From Phycisphaerales bacterium (GTDB lineage Bacteria; Planctomycetota; Phycisphaerae; Phycisphaerales; SM1A02), in assembly GCA_009691805.1 (NCBI GenBank), contig SIAK01000011.1:1-62867 (forward strand): a stretch of DNA of 62,867 nt. Reading direction: 5' to 3'. Position 1 is the first letter of the stretch, and every line of letters starts with the position of its first letter. This document shows positions 54,103 through 62,836 of this stretch, one piece after another. The notes beneath the pieces were generated by a model. The model was given only the letters and a program-made list of their open reading frames with translations. It did no database searches and was not told where the DNA came from. The translations under genes were made by a program, and so were the position numbers.

Positions 54103-55059
54103 TTATCGGGATTTTGAGGCACAAGCGTTGAATCTCGTCGCTGATTCATGCCGAGCTCTTTGCAAGAGTCGCGCGCAGAGTTGTGGCATCCCGAGCCCGA
54201 TATGCGCAGCGGCTTTGGGGACGAGCGAATGCGTCGTCATGCCAGGCATCGTGTTGATTTCGAGAAACCACGCGCCGCGCTCATCGACGATGAAATCCGC
54301 TCGCGCAACGTCTCGGCAACCTGTCGCGTCCCACGCCAGTTTCGTGAAGCGAATGAGTGATTCCCGAACGCCGTCCGCAAGATCGGGATCGATCGTGTAC
54401 TGCGTGTCGTTGCGGATGTACTTCGCTTGGTAGTCGTAGAACGCGACCGCAGGGAGAATCTCGATGATCGGCAGGACTTCGCCGTCGATGATGCCCACCG
54501 TGACTTCGCGTCCCTTGATGAACGATTCTGCGAGTACACGCGCGTGCTTGCCTTCGACTGCCATGCGCGCCGCGGCGAGGTCTGCATCCGTGTGGCAGAT
54601 CCGAAGATCGACACTCGACCCTTCGGTTGCGGGCTTCAGCACGAGTGGAAGCGCGACGCTGATCGGTTGACCGATGACGAGTTCGCAAGAGTTGGGCGTG
54701 CGAACGCCCACAGCAGCAACGCGCGCCTTCGTCGCAATCTTGTCCATCGCAAGAGAAGCCGCAGCAGGGGCGCATCCAACGTAGGGGGTGCCGAGTGTTT
54801 CGAGCAACTCTTGCAGCGGTCCGCCCTCGCCGAAAGGCCCATGTAACACGGGGAAAATGACATCCGCGCCGTGTTGCAGAAGGTCAGCGGCCGTTGGTCG
54901 ATCCACGAGCAATTCCACGACGTCAAACTCAGGCAACTGGCGTAACGCGCGAGCGACTTCCGTTCCGCTCATGATGCTGACTTCGCGCTCTGCATCCGGT
55001 CCTCCCATGAGGACAAGAACGCGACACGGTTTGTTCGACGGCTCGGGCGCGTTGCTCAT
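54103..55059 (-). CDS. ddl: D-alanine-D-alanine ligase
   Basis: An ATP-grasp enzyme making D-Ala-D-Ala for peptidoglycan. The 318-residue sequence has the N-terminal GGPDAEREVSIMSG, the LHGPFGEGGPLQELLE block, an ATP-binding lysine in LPLVLKPATEGSS, and the metal-binding FLEINTMPGMT. Part of the murC-murB-ddl run; ATG overlaps the murB stop (ATGA). The C-terminus carries about 20 extra polar residues. Its presence supports a peptidoglycan wall in this organism. Confidence 0.95.
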   Translation of the reverse strand: MSNAPEPSNKPCRVLVLMGGPDAEREVSIMSGTEVARALRQLPEFDVVELLVDRPTAADLLQHGADVIFPVLHGPFGEGGPLQELLETLGTPYVGCAPAAASLAMDKIATKARVAAVGVRTPNSCELVIGQPISVALPLVLKPATEGSSVDLRICHTDADLAAARMAVEGKHARVLAESFIKGREVTVGIIDGEVLPIIEILPAVAFYDYQAKYIRNDTQYTIDPDLADGVRESLIRFTKLAWDATGCRDVARADFIVDERGAWFLEINTMPGMTTHSLVPKAAAHIGLGMPQLCARLLQRARHESATRFNACASKSR

Positions 55060-56000
55060 GATTCGATGTCCGCGCCCCAGAAGACAACTTCGCGCTCGAG
55101 CGTCACACCGTGCGCATCAAAGACGCGCGTCGTGATCTGTTCAGCGAGCGCCGCAACATCTGTGGCGCGCGCGTCAGTTGCATCCACGCAGATGAAATTC
55201 GCATGCTCGGTTGAGACGAACGCGCTGCCCACGCGCAAGCCCTTCAGTTTCGCAAGATCAATCAGTTTTCCAGCGCTTTCGCGTGTTCCGTCCGCAAGCG
55301 TCGGGTTCTTGAACATGCAGCCTGAGGAGCGCGCGCTCATGGGTTGCGAAAGCTTCTTGTAGTTGAAGTATTCCTTCACCCGTTCGCGCACCGCCAGTGG
55401 ATTTTCCTCTTGAAGTCGCAAGACCGCCCACAGGATGATGCCTTCAGGAATGTTCGTGTGCCGATACTCAAACGACAACGATTCACGCAGAAAAATCTGC
55501 TCGTTGCCGTCGGGCATCATCACGGCAACCGAGTGCACTGCGTCGCCAATCGCGCCGAACTTTCCGCCAGCATTCATGCGTAGTGCGCCGCCGATGGTGG
55601 ACGGTATGCCCGCCATTTGTTCGAATCCCGCGAGTCCGCGCCGTGCGAGATCCTGCACAAGTTTCTCGGAAGATGCGCCGCACCAAGCGCGCACTACTTC
55701 AACATTGCCTTGCTGGTTGAACTCGACCACGCGCAACGCTGGCGAATCGAGAGAGAGCACAACGCCATCGACTCCCGCGTCAGAAACAAGAAGATTTGCG
55801 CCCGAACCTAAGACGCGCAACGGCACTTGATCGCGATGACACCGACGGACGAGCATGCCGAGGGATGCAAGGTCCTTCGGCGTGATGAGCACATCCGCTT
55901 TGCCGCCAATGCCGTACCAGGTGCGTGGCGCGAGCGGAGCGTCTGCTTGCGCATCCACATTGAGATCAGCGTAAAGGCTCGAAGGTGTTGCCACGGTCAT
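55056..56000 (-). CDS. murB: UDP-N-acetylenolpyruvoylglucosamine reductase
   Basis: A flavoenzyme that reduces the enolpyruvyl group to make UDP-MurNAc. It is 314 residues with the FAD-binding RVLGSGANLLVSD, AGIPSTIGGALRMNAG, and the catalytic Ser region RSSGCMFKNP. The last conserved block FVSTEHANFICV follows. ATG at 56000 is preferred over a TTG at 56045 that would overlap murC; the gap to the murC stop is 17 bases. Confidence 0.95.
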   Translation of the reverse strand: MTVATPSSLYADLNVDAQADAPLAPRTWYGIGGKADVLITPKDLASLGMLVRRCHRDQVPLRVLGSGANLLVSDAGVDGVVLSLDSPALRVVEFNQQGNVEVVRAWCGASSEKLVQDLARRGLAGFEQMAGIPSTIGGALRMNAGGKFGAIGDAVHSVAVMMPDGNEQIFLRESLSFEYRHTNIPEGIILWAVLRLQEENPLAVRERVKEYFNYKKLSQPMSARSSGCMFKNPTLADGTRESAGKLIDLAKLKGLRVGSAFVSTEHANFICVDATDARATDVAALAEQITTRVFDAHGVTLEREVVFWGADIES

Positions 56001-56017
56001 TGTTGTAGCGCGAAAAC

Positions 56018-57535
56018 TCACGCGATGCGGATGTTTTTCACCCAATCGAGCGGCGCGATGAGTTCGGAACCAAGATACGACTCGGCGATTTTGTAGACAG
56101 GACCTGCGCCCATCGTCACGACGAGATCGCCGTCTTCGCAGAGCGTTTCCAGTTCGAGATTGATCGCTTCAAACGGATGATGATGACGCGCGTCGGTGCC
56201 GCGCTCGCGTAATTTGTCGACGAGATCAGAACTCGACACCTTTTGCTTGTCGTTGTCTGAATCGCGCGAGAAACAGATGTCAGGCACGAGGACGATGTCT
56301 GCGTTGGAGAAGCTCGACGCAAACTCCGCGAGCAAGTGTCGCGTCCGACTCGCTTGATGCGGCTGGAATACACAGATCAGTCGACGTGGTCGTTCACTCG
56401 CACGAAGCGCGCGCAGTGTCTTCTCGCATTCCGTTGGGTGATGTGCGTAGTCGTCGAAGACGCGCACGCTTCCACCCGAGGGCAGGGTGCGAACGCCTTT
56501 GAATTGGCTTCGTCGATCGAGACCAGCGAATTCACCGAGCGCTTCCGCGATCGCCTCCCACTCAGCGCCGAGCCAATGCGCAGTGATCGCCGCAGCCGCG
56601 CTGTTGAGCGCGTTGTGATCGCCTGGCATCTTGTTCGTCCACTGTGCAGTCCAATGTCCATCTTGCAGAATGCCCACGCGCTGCGCTTTCGCGTCGTAAA
56701 TCACCTGGTAATCCGCGCTCGGCGAGAAACCCCATGTCGCAACTGAGCAACTCAAATCCGAACTCACTTCGCGTCGGTGCGCACCTTCATGCGCGATCAG
56801 AAGTTTGCCGCCATGGTCCACGTGAGGAAGAAGTCCCGCGAATTCACGGAAGGATTGAATGATCGCTTCGAGATTCGCGTAGCAATCGAGGTGATCCGCT
56901 TCGACATTATTGATGACAGCAATCGTCGGGCGATGCTGATGGAACGAGCGATTGAACTCACACGCTTCGCAGACCATCACGCCAGGCTCGCCGCGCCTGC
57001 GACCCGCAGGAATGCGCGCCGCGCCATTGCGCGAACCGCCGCCGAGTTGCTCACACGTCGCGCCGACGATCACGCTTGGATCAAGACCCGTGCGCAGCAA
57101 GACCCACGCTGTCATCGCAGTGGTGGTGCTCTTGCCGTGCGTGCCTGCGATTGAGAGGGCAGTGCATTGCTGCTGCGCGAGTCCGAGGACTTCTGCGTAA
57201 CTCAGCGTGCGAATCGATCGCTCGCTTGCCGCAAGCATTTCAGGATGATCCCCTTTGATCGCTGCGGAGTAGACGACGAGATCAAGATCATTCGGAAGAA
57301 CGCTCATCCCCTCGCCGATGTGTGTGTGAATACCGAATTGCTGGAGTCGTTCGATGAGGGCGGTGCACGACTGATCGCTGCCCATCACGGTCGCGCCGCG
57401 ATTGCGAAGCATCTGCGCGAGACCCGACATGCCCGTTCCACCGATGCCGATGAAGTGGATGCGCTTGCCCGCGAACATGAGATCGTATGGCTCGTTGTTG
57501 CTTCCGCCAGCTGTGGTTGGATTGCGTGACTTCAT
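56018..57535 (-). CDS. murC: UDP-N-acetylmuramate-L-alanine ligase
   Basis: Adds L-alanine to UDP-MurNAc using ATP. It is 505 residues, with an N-terminal extension before FAGKRIHFIGIGGTGMSGLA, the P-loop-like AGTHGKSTTTAM, and the C-terminal RVFDDYAHHPTE block. An insert with Arg-rich sequence (PAGRRRGEPG) lies in the central domain, making it slightly longer than usual. It is the first gene of the wall cluster on the minus strand. Confidence 0.95.
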   Translation of the reverse strand: MKSRNPTTAGGSNNEPYDLMFAGKRIHFIGIGGTGMSGLAQMLRNRGATVMGSDQSCTALIERLQQFGIHTHIGEGMSVLPNDLDLVVYSAAIKGDHPEMLAASERSIRTLSYAEVLGLAQQQCTALSIAGTHGKSTTTAMTAWVLLRTGLDPSVIVGATCEQLGGGSRNGAARIPAGRRRGEPGVMVCEACEFNRSFHQHRPTIAVINNVEADHLDCYANLEAIIQSFREFAGLLPHVDHGGKLLIAHEGAHRREVSSDLSCSVATWGFSPSADYQVIYDAKAQRVGILQDGHWTAQWTNKMPGDHNALNSAAAAITAHWLGAEWEAIAEALGEFAGLDRRSQFKGVRTLPSGGSVRVFDDYAHHPTECEKTLRALRASERPRRLICVFQPHQASRTRHLLAEFASSFSNADIVLVPDICFSRDSDNDKQKVSSSDLVDKLRERGTDARHHHPFEAINLELETLCEDGDLVVTMGAGPVYKIAESYLGSELIAPLDWVKNIRIA

Positions 57536-57722
57536 ATCGTTCGGGAGAGCGGGGGGCTTGCGCTTCCAATCGGGGGGATGTTCGCGGGGACGACTGCCTC
57601 AATCGCACACGCGTCAGTCACTCGGCACTCGAGCTTCCTGAACGCATTTGATCGGCACGCACTCGACTTCTGAATGAAGTTTATTGTGCGGGATTCGGCA
57701 GCATTTTTAGCGGGGAATTGCT

Positions 57723-58541
57723 TCAAGTGGAAGCGACCTTTTGAGCGTGTCGTTTCGACTTCGAGGCAGCGCGAGGGTTTGCGCGGATCGCCTTCGCATG
57801 GTGTTTCGATTGGTGTTTCGATTGGGGTTTCGCTTGCGTGCAAAAAACGCGGCAAACAGCGTCGTTTTCGCACGCCCAACCACGCGCCTTGCACGCTCGG
57901 CGACCGTGAAAGATCAGCAGGTGCGAGAGCATGCACCATTGGTCGCGAGGGAACAGAGCCATGAGATCGCGCTCGATCATCGCAGTGGTCTTGGCGCGCG
58001 AGAGTCCAAGTCGTTTGGCGAGCCGTTCGACGTGCGTGTCGACCACGACACCGACGTTGATGCCAAACGCGTTGCCAAGGACGACGTTCGCGGTCTTGCG
58101 AGCGACACCGCGCAGTTTGAGCAAATGCTCGAGCTCCGCAGGCACTTCGCCGCCATGTTCAGCAACCAGCGTCGTGCAGGTTGCGTGAAGTGCTTTCGCC
58201 TTGGCACGGAAAAGCCCAATCGAACGGATGTACGGTTCGATCGTTTCCGGCGTGGCTTTCGCGAAATGCGCGGCCGTTGGAAATGCCGCAAAGAGCGCGG
58301 GTGTCGCGCGGTTCACCGAGACATCGGTGCACTGCGCGGAGAGGATCGTTGCAAGCAACAGTTCGAGTGGATTCTTCGCGTCCAACTCGCAGCAGGCATT
58401 TGGGTACTGCGTGCTCAGTGCGCGAAACAGTTTCGCTGCCCGCGCCTTCGCGAGGGCGGACTTCTTGGGGAGTGCAAACGCCAGCGCAGGGAGCGTTGCA
58501 GCGGATGATCGAAGTGAAGTGGGCGCTGGCTTCCGTGTCAT
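57723..58541 (-). CDS. nth: Endonuclease III-like DNA glycosylase/AP lyase
   Basis: Base-excision repair enzyme for oxidised pyrimidines. It is 272 residues, with the helix-hairpin-helix LLKLRGVARKTANVVLG including the catalytic Lys (149), and Asp168 in VDTHVERL. A four-Cys cluster follows at 217, 224, 230 and 234. The spacing is C-x6-C-x5-C-x3-C, not the usual C-x6-C-x2-C-x5-C, so the [4Fe-4S] loop is atypical. The C-terminus is a Lys/His/Gln/Ser-rich basic tail of about 35 residues. ATG at 58541 gives a normal family start. Confidence 0.9.
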   Translation of the reverse strand: MTRKPAPTSLRSSAATLPALAFALPKKSALAKARAAKLFRALSTQYPNACCELDAKNPLELLLATILSAQCTDVSVNRATPALFAAFPTAAHFAKATPETIEPYIRSIGLFRAKAKALHATCTTLVAEHGGEVPAELEHLLKLRGVARKTANVVLGNAFGINVGVVVDTHVERLAKRLGLSRAKTTAMIERDLMALFPRDQWCMLSHLLIFHGRRACKARGWACENDAVCRVFCTQAKPQSKHQSKHHAKAIRANPRAASKSKRHAQKVAST

Positions 58542-58581
58542 AAATGCGAACTCTCGTTGGATGCGAACTCTCGCTGCCGTG

Positions 58582-59229
58582 CTACCTGCCAGAAACACCT
58601 ACAAAACGAGGCGCGTGCGATGCGCCATCCCGCTTGCGACGGAAGGGCGCCGAGAGACTACTCGTCAACACAATCACGAGAATCGCCAGCAAAGTCGTCG
58701 TGCCGAGCATCGTGGAATACGAGTGGTACTCATCGAGCGTGACCTTGATGTTCATCGCCGCAGGCACATCACCACCACGCGCTGCACTGCGATACGCCTC
58801 AAGCGATTGGTCGAACATCGGCATCGACCAGAAGAGCGAAATCGCGGTTGCGCCGGCGGCGACGCAGAGCGCGAGTCGTCCGAGTTTGTTTCGCCAGGCG
58901 CTCGGCGCGATGCCGGTCGCGTTCTGAAGGAGCACCATGATGACGAACACAGGCAGCAAGATCATCTGCGCGCGCGAGGTCAGTGCGAACACGCTTTGCG
59001 CGAGAAACCCAGCAATCAGCGTCCGTCCAAGTTCAGGTTCAGCTGCGAGAAATCCTTCGTAGCCCTCCATCGAAATCGGGAGCTGGCGCGCGGTTGGAAA
59101 GATCGCAGCAGCGGCAAGTCCACCCGCGAGTGCAACGGCAAACCATGCGGTGAGTGAGATCCAGTATCCAATATCGATGATGCGCGCCACGTCGAGAGTG
59201 TAAGGAGTTTCAGCGCATGCACGAGTCAT
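58582..59229 (-). CDS. Predicted membrane protein of unknown function
   Basis: A 215-residue protein with about four membrane helices (first YWISLTAWFAVALAGGLAAAAIF, then a second near residue 80, a third at about 120, and one near the C-terminus). The C-terminal tail is basic (RRKRDG). No family recognised; the layout resembles DUF4149-type proteins but I cannot confirm it. ATG at 59229 is used; a GTG at 59259 would overlap the divergent gene. 24 bases separate the two starts. Confidence 0.6.
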   Translation of the reverse strand: MTRACAETPYTLDVARIIDIGYWISLTAWFAVALAGGLAAAAIFPTARQLPISMEGYEGFLAAEPELGRTLIAGFLAQSVFALTSRAQMILLPVFVIMVLLQNATGIAPSAWRNKLGRLALCVAAGATAISLFWSMPMFDQSLEAYRSAARGGDVPAAMNIKVTLDEYHSYSTMLGTTTLLAILVIVLTSSLSAPFRRKRDGASHAPRFVGVSGR

Positions 59230-59253
59230 GAAGTTCGTACACTCCCGCTCTCG

Positions 59254-60024
59254 ATGCACACGGATTCCCGCCCATTTCTCGCGGCAACACTGTCGCCATT
59301 GAAAATGCCGCCACGCGAAGGTTTGGCGTGGCTGTCGAGCATCGGCATCCGAGCGACAGCGTTCTCCGCAACCGATCCGCTGACCCGTCCGCGCGACCTC
59401 GATCGCAGTGCGCGCCGCGATCTCGTCGCGATCATGAGCCGACTCGAGTTACGCTGCGCATGCGTCGATTGCTTCCTTCCGACAGCGCACTTTCTTGACG
59501 CAGCGCAGGTCGATCGTGCGACTGCCGCAGCGATCGACGCGATTGAGTTTGCCGCGGAGATTGCGACGCTCGAAGGTCGCATCGGCGGCGGAACAGTCGT
59601 GCTCTCCGTGCCAACGACTAAGGACAAACTTGCGCAGGATGCACTCGACGCAATCTCCGCAACTGCGCAGCACCAAGGAGTGCATGTCGCAGTCCCAACA
59701 TGCGACGCAAGCCTTGTTTTCCAGCCATTTCTCGTCGCACTCGATCCTGCGCAGATCCTCGCCAACAATCAGGACCCACTGACGATTGCGCTTGCGTCAA
59801 GTCGTCGCATTGGTGCCGTGCGCATCGTCGATCTTCTTCGCAGTGGCTCACGAGGTCCGATCGGCGAGCCGCAAGAGGCGCAACTCGATTGCCGCGGTTT
59901 CGCGAGTGGTTGTAGAGCGGCAGGATTCGAAGGGGAGTTTGTCGTCGATTTGCGGCAGTGGCATGATCCGCGAGGCGGTCTGCTCGCGACACTCAGCCGC
60001 TGGCAATCGGAGGTTGAAGTATGA
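59254..60024 (+). CDS. Sugar phosphate isomerase/epimerase-like TIM-barrel protein
   Basis: A 256-residue cytoplasmic protein resembling the xylose-isomerase-like TIM barrel superfamily, but diverged: the usual metal ligands are only partly visible (for example CVDCFLPTAHF, VAVPTCD, EFVVDLRQWHDP). The sequence ends by overlapping acpS (ATGA), so the two are co-translated. A TACACT box lies 10 bases before the ATG. Substrate unknown. Confidence 0.55.
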   Translation: MHTDSRPFLAATLSPLKMPPREGLAWLSSIGIRATAFSATDPLTRPRDLDRSARRDLVAIMSRLELRCACVDCFLPTAHFLDAAQVDRATAAAIDAIEFAAEIATLEGRIGGGTVVLSVPTTKDKLAQDALDAISATAQHQGVHVAVPTCDASLVFQPFLVALDPAQILANNQDPLTIALASSRRIGAVRIVDLLRSGSRGPIGEPQEAQLDCRGFASGCRAAGFEGEFVVDLRQWHDPRGGLLATLSRWQSEVEV

Positions 60025-60413
60025 GCGCGCCAACTCCGTTTCGCGTCGGGATTGATCTCATCGAAATCAGTCGCATCGAGAAGTTGCTGACCGAGCACGG
60101 AGAACGCTTCGCTGAGCGGGTCTATACCGAAGCGGAACGCGCGTATTGCGAGACGGGCGGACAGCAGCGAAGTGCCCGTTATGCAGCGCGTTTTGCGGTG
60201 AAAGAGGCTGTGATGAAAGCGCTCGGAACAGGCTTGACAATCGGTTTCGCATGGACAGATGTCGAAACGGTGCGCGCGGCCAACGGCGCGCCGAGCATCG
60301 CGTTGCACGGAGGCGCGAAGGCGGAAGCGGAACGACTCGGCATCAAGGGTTGGAGCGTCAGTCTTACCCACGCACGCGAGCTCGCTGGTGCGAATGTCAT
60401 CTGCTGGACCTAA
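60021..60413 (+). CDS. acpS: Holo-[acyl-carrier-protein] synthase
   Basis: Transfers the phosphopantetheine arm from CoA to acyl carrier protein. The 130-residue length is right. The Mg-binding region RVGIDLIEISRIEKLL and the second signature RFAVKEAVMKALGTG are intact, followed by a Ser-Leu-Thr-His C-terminal strand (SVSLTHAREL). Coupled to the TIM-barrel gene by ATGA. Confidence 0.95.
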   Translation: MSAPTPFRVGIDLIEISRIEKLLTEHGERFAERVYTEAERAYCETGGQQRSARYAARFAVKEAVMKALGTGLTIGFAWTDVETVRAANGAPSIALHGGAKAEAERLGIKGWSVSLTHARELAGANVICWT

Positions 60414-60432
60414 CTGCTAGACTGCACTTCCT

Positions 60433-61113
60433 ATGTCACGCAAGAAATCGCCCGCGCTGTATGAGCTTTACAGCACCGTGCCAACAGCCACATCGTCGCA
60501 GCCGCGCCGCGATTTGAAAGTCGCCGCGTGGGCACCGATTGTTCTCGCTGCAGTTGTTGCGTTGCTGCTTGTCGGCGCGTACCTACTTGGTGTTGCGCGG
60601 GGCGAGCGGCTCGGTCGCGCGGACGCGCAAGTGGAGCGAGAAGAGTTGCTTTCATCCGTCGATCGTTCCTCACAAGGCTCAGCGCCGGAAGGGTCGAATC
60701 CCTCCGGTGGTGCGATCGTGGCTGCGGCTACGAACGTCCCTGAACCAGCAAACGGAGCGGGGAATGCTGACGTTTCGCGCGGAGCCACGCGTTATCCCCC
60801 AGTCGACCCTGAAATCGATCCGCGCGAGGTCGGCAAGCTCTATCTGACCGTGTGCACCGTGCCTACGGAGAACGCTCCGAAGGTCGCCAATTTCCTTCGT
60901 GAACAAGGACTTGAAGCATTCGTCGTTCCATGCAATAATGCTCGGTCCCGCGAAGTGATCGTCTTGCCCGGATTTTCCGATCGAGGCGACTCAGGAGCAA
61001 TCGAGAGGCTGAAGGATCGAGTACGAACAGTCGGACTCATCTGGAAGCAAACGACGCGGGACACTCGAGGCTTCAGCGATTGTTACGCGAAGCCGTTCTC
61101 TGGTCGATCGTGA
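60433..61113 (+). CDS. Membrane-anchored protein with SPOR-like C-terminal domain
   Basis: A 226-residue protein: short cytoplasmic tail, one membrane helix (APIVLAAVVALLLVGAYLLGV), a Ser/Gly/Ala-rich linker and a C-terminal domain of about 85 residues resembling a SPOR fold (YLTVCTVPTENAPKVANFLREQGLEAFVV). SPOR domains bind septal peptidoglycan. Similarity is weak; the assignment is inferred from topology. A TAGACT box lies nine bases upstream of the ATG. Confidence 0.5.
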   Translation: MSRKKSPALYELYSTVPTATSSQPRRDLKVAAWAPIVLAAVVALLLVGAYLLGVARGERLGRADAQVEREELLSSVDRSSQGSAPEGSNPSGGAIVAAATNVPEPANGAGNADVSRGATRYPPVDPEIDPREVGKLYLTVCTVPTENAPKVANFLREQGLEAFVVPCNNARSREVIVLPGFSDRGDSGAIERLKDRVRTVGLIWKQTTRDTRGFSDCYAKPFSGRS

Positions 61114-61213
61114 GTTCACTCGCGCATCGATTCGAACGAGCGCAGTTTCGTCTGAGCAGAGTTTCAGTCCACGCATGTATGAGTTGAGTCACGACGCAAC
61201 TCACGAACCGACT

Positions 61214-61251
61214 CAAGCACGAGTCAAGCACGAGTTAAGCACGAGTTAAGC
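61214..61251 (+). repeat. 11-bp direct repeats in the small-basic-protein leader
   Basis: AAGCACGAGT-type units recur at 61214, 61225 and 61236 (11-bp period, one C/T variation), ending at a partial copy just before the ATG at 61253. An additional GAGTTG/CAACTC pair (61181-61186, 61197-61202) lies upstream. A regulatory or slippage origin cannot be decided from sequence. Confidence 0.75.
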
Positions 61252-61252
61252 C

Positions 61253-61510
61253 ATGAGCATCCACAGCAGTTTGAAGACCAAGTCAGGTAACCTCGCCTCT
61301 CACCGCGGCGTGTTCACGCGCGAAGAGCGCATCAGCAAGCTCACCGAGGCGGAGAAATTCTCCGATGGACGCAGTCCACTCGGATTGCCCAAGGTGCTGA
61401 GCGTCAAGCTCGGTGGTGGCAAGAAGGAGAAGGCTTCGGGTGACGCGGTCGCAACTCCAGCAGTTGCTGACAAGAAGGCCGCCGCTGCGAAGCCAGCCGC
61501 AAAGAAGTAA
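61253..61510 (+). CDS. Small basic protein (Planctomycetes/Verrucomicrobia/Chlamydiae type)
   Basis: An 85-residue very basic protein starting MSIHSSLKTKSGNLASHRGV, followed by TREERISKL, a GLPKVLSVK block and a Lys/Ala-rich tail. This matches the short conserved protein family limited to Planctomycetes, Verrucomicrobia and Chlamydiae (TIGR04137-type). A role in ribosome or nucleic-acid binding is often supposed from the charge, without proof. A strong intrinsic terminator follows, so it is probably highly expressed as a single gene. Confidence 0.8.
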   Translation: MSIHSSLKTKSGNLASHRGVFTREERISKLTEAEKFSDGRSPLGLPKVLSVKLGGGKKEKASGDAVATPAVADKKAAAAKPAAKK

Positions 61511-61575
61511 TCGTCGAAGCATCCGAGAGGGATGCTGAAGGATTGCTCAAGAGTTGCATAGACAAATGAGTTTCT

Positions 61576-61621
61576 CACAGACCTCCGCATGCGGATCAGC
61601 ATGCGGAGGTCTGTGTGTTTT
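61576..61621 (+). terminator. Strong intrinsic terminator
   Basis: CACAGACCTCCGCATGC (61576-61592) pairs perfectly over 17 bp with GCATGCGGAGGTCTGTG (61599-61615) around a six-base loop GGATCA, followed by a short T run. It ends the small-basic-protein transcript 66 bases after its stop. Confidence 0.9.
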
Positions 61622-61654
61622 CGAACTTGAGCATACGCTGCGCTAGGAATCACC

Positions 61655-62836
61655 ATGACAGCCACCGCACCTACGAAACTCGACGTTGCCTCACTCCTCT
61701 CACGCCGCGCGCACGCGATTGATGCGAGCGGTATTCGCAAGGTGTTCGATCTCGCGCAGCATCTCAAGAATCCGATCAACCTCTCGATCGGGCAACCAGA
61801 TTTTCCTGTGCCGCAAACGATCAAGGACGCAGCGATCGCAGCGATTGAACAGGACAAAAACGGATACACACCCACGCAAGGTTGTCATGAACTGTTGCAT
61901 GCAATCTGGACGCGACTCGGACAAGAGTTTCAGTGGCACAAAGATCCGATCCACGGGCTCAGCGCAATCGTGACGAGCGGAACCAGCGGCGGATTGTTTC
62001 TCGCGCTGCTCTGCCTGTTGAATGAAGGCGATGAGGTGATCATCCCCGATCCATACTTCGTGATGTATCCCGCGATGGGTCCGCTGACAGGTGGAAAAAT
62101 GGTGACCTGCGACACCTATCCAGATTTCCGATTGACCGCGGCAAGAATTGAACGAGCGATCACGCCGCGCACGAAAGCGGTGCTGTTGAATAGCCCCGGC
62201 AATCCAACCGGTGTGGTGTTGTGTCAACGCGAGATCGATGACATCGTGGATCTCTGCAGAGCGAAGAACATCCTGATCATCTCCGACGAAATCTACGACG
62301 AGTTCACGTTCGCGCACGCACGCGAAAACGGAAGATTCCCATCACCCGCGCTCCGCACACAAGATTGTTTGCTCGTGCGAGGATTCGGCAAGACATACGG
62401 ATGCACAGGTTGGCGACTGGGCTACGCCGCGGGCCCGCATGAGTTGGTGCAAGCGATGGCAAGGCTGCAGCAGTACACCTACGTCTGCGCACCAAGCATG
62501 GCGCAACACGCCGCAGCAAAAATGTTCGAAGTCGACATGCAGCCCTGGGTCGATCGATTCGAAAAGCGAAGAGACATGATGCTCGACGCGTTCAAGGAAG
62601 TAGCGCACGTCACAACTCCAGGCGGCGCGTTCTACGGATTCGTCGAAGTGCCGAAGCACCTGAACATGACAGCGACGCAATTCGTCGAACAAGCCATCGC
62701 AAACAACGTGCTGATCATCCCCGGCAAAGTGTTCAGCCAGCGCGACACACACTTCCGATTATCCTTCGCGCAACGAGAAGAAGTGCTCACCGAAGGATTC
62801 GCAATCCTGCGCGGCCTGATGCTCGCGAAGCAATAA
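61655..62836 (+). CDS. Class I/II aminotransferase
   Basis: A 393-residue PLP enzyme of the aspartate-aminotransferase superfamily. Visible are NLSIGQPDFPVP, the NSPGNPTGVV loop, IISDEIYDEF, the PLP lysine in GFGKTYGCTGWRLGY, and a C-terminal FRLSFAQ with the substrate Arg. The substrate (aspartate, aromatic or other) is not decided by these motifs. Complete in the window; 31 non-coding bases remain to the right edge. Confidence 0.9.
   Translation: MTATAPTKLDVASLLSRRAHAIDASGIRKVFDLAQHLKNPINLSIGQPDFPVPQTIKDAAIAAIEQDKNGYTPTQGCHELLHAIWTRLGQEFQWHKDPIHGLSAIVTSGTSGGLFLALLCLLNEGDEVIIPDPYFVMYPAMGPLTGGKMVTCDTYPDFRLTAARIERAITPRTKAVLLNSPGNPTGVVLCQREIDDIVDLCRAKNILIISDEIYDEFTFAHARENGRFPSPALRTQDCLLVRGFGKTYGCTGWRLGYAAGPHELVQAMARLQQYTYVCAPSMAQHAAAKMFEVDMQPWVDRFEKRRDMMLDAFKEVAHVTTPGGAFYGFVEVPKHLNMTATQFVEQAIANNVLIIPGKVFSQRDTHFRLSFAQREEVLTEGFAILRGLMLAKQ

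Noticed and set aside
57536-57722. Small RNA or promoter in the murC-nth gap
   Set aside because: I saw no convincing hairpin, -10/-35 pair or open frame; nothing can be supported there.
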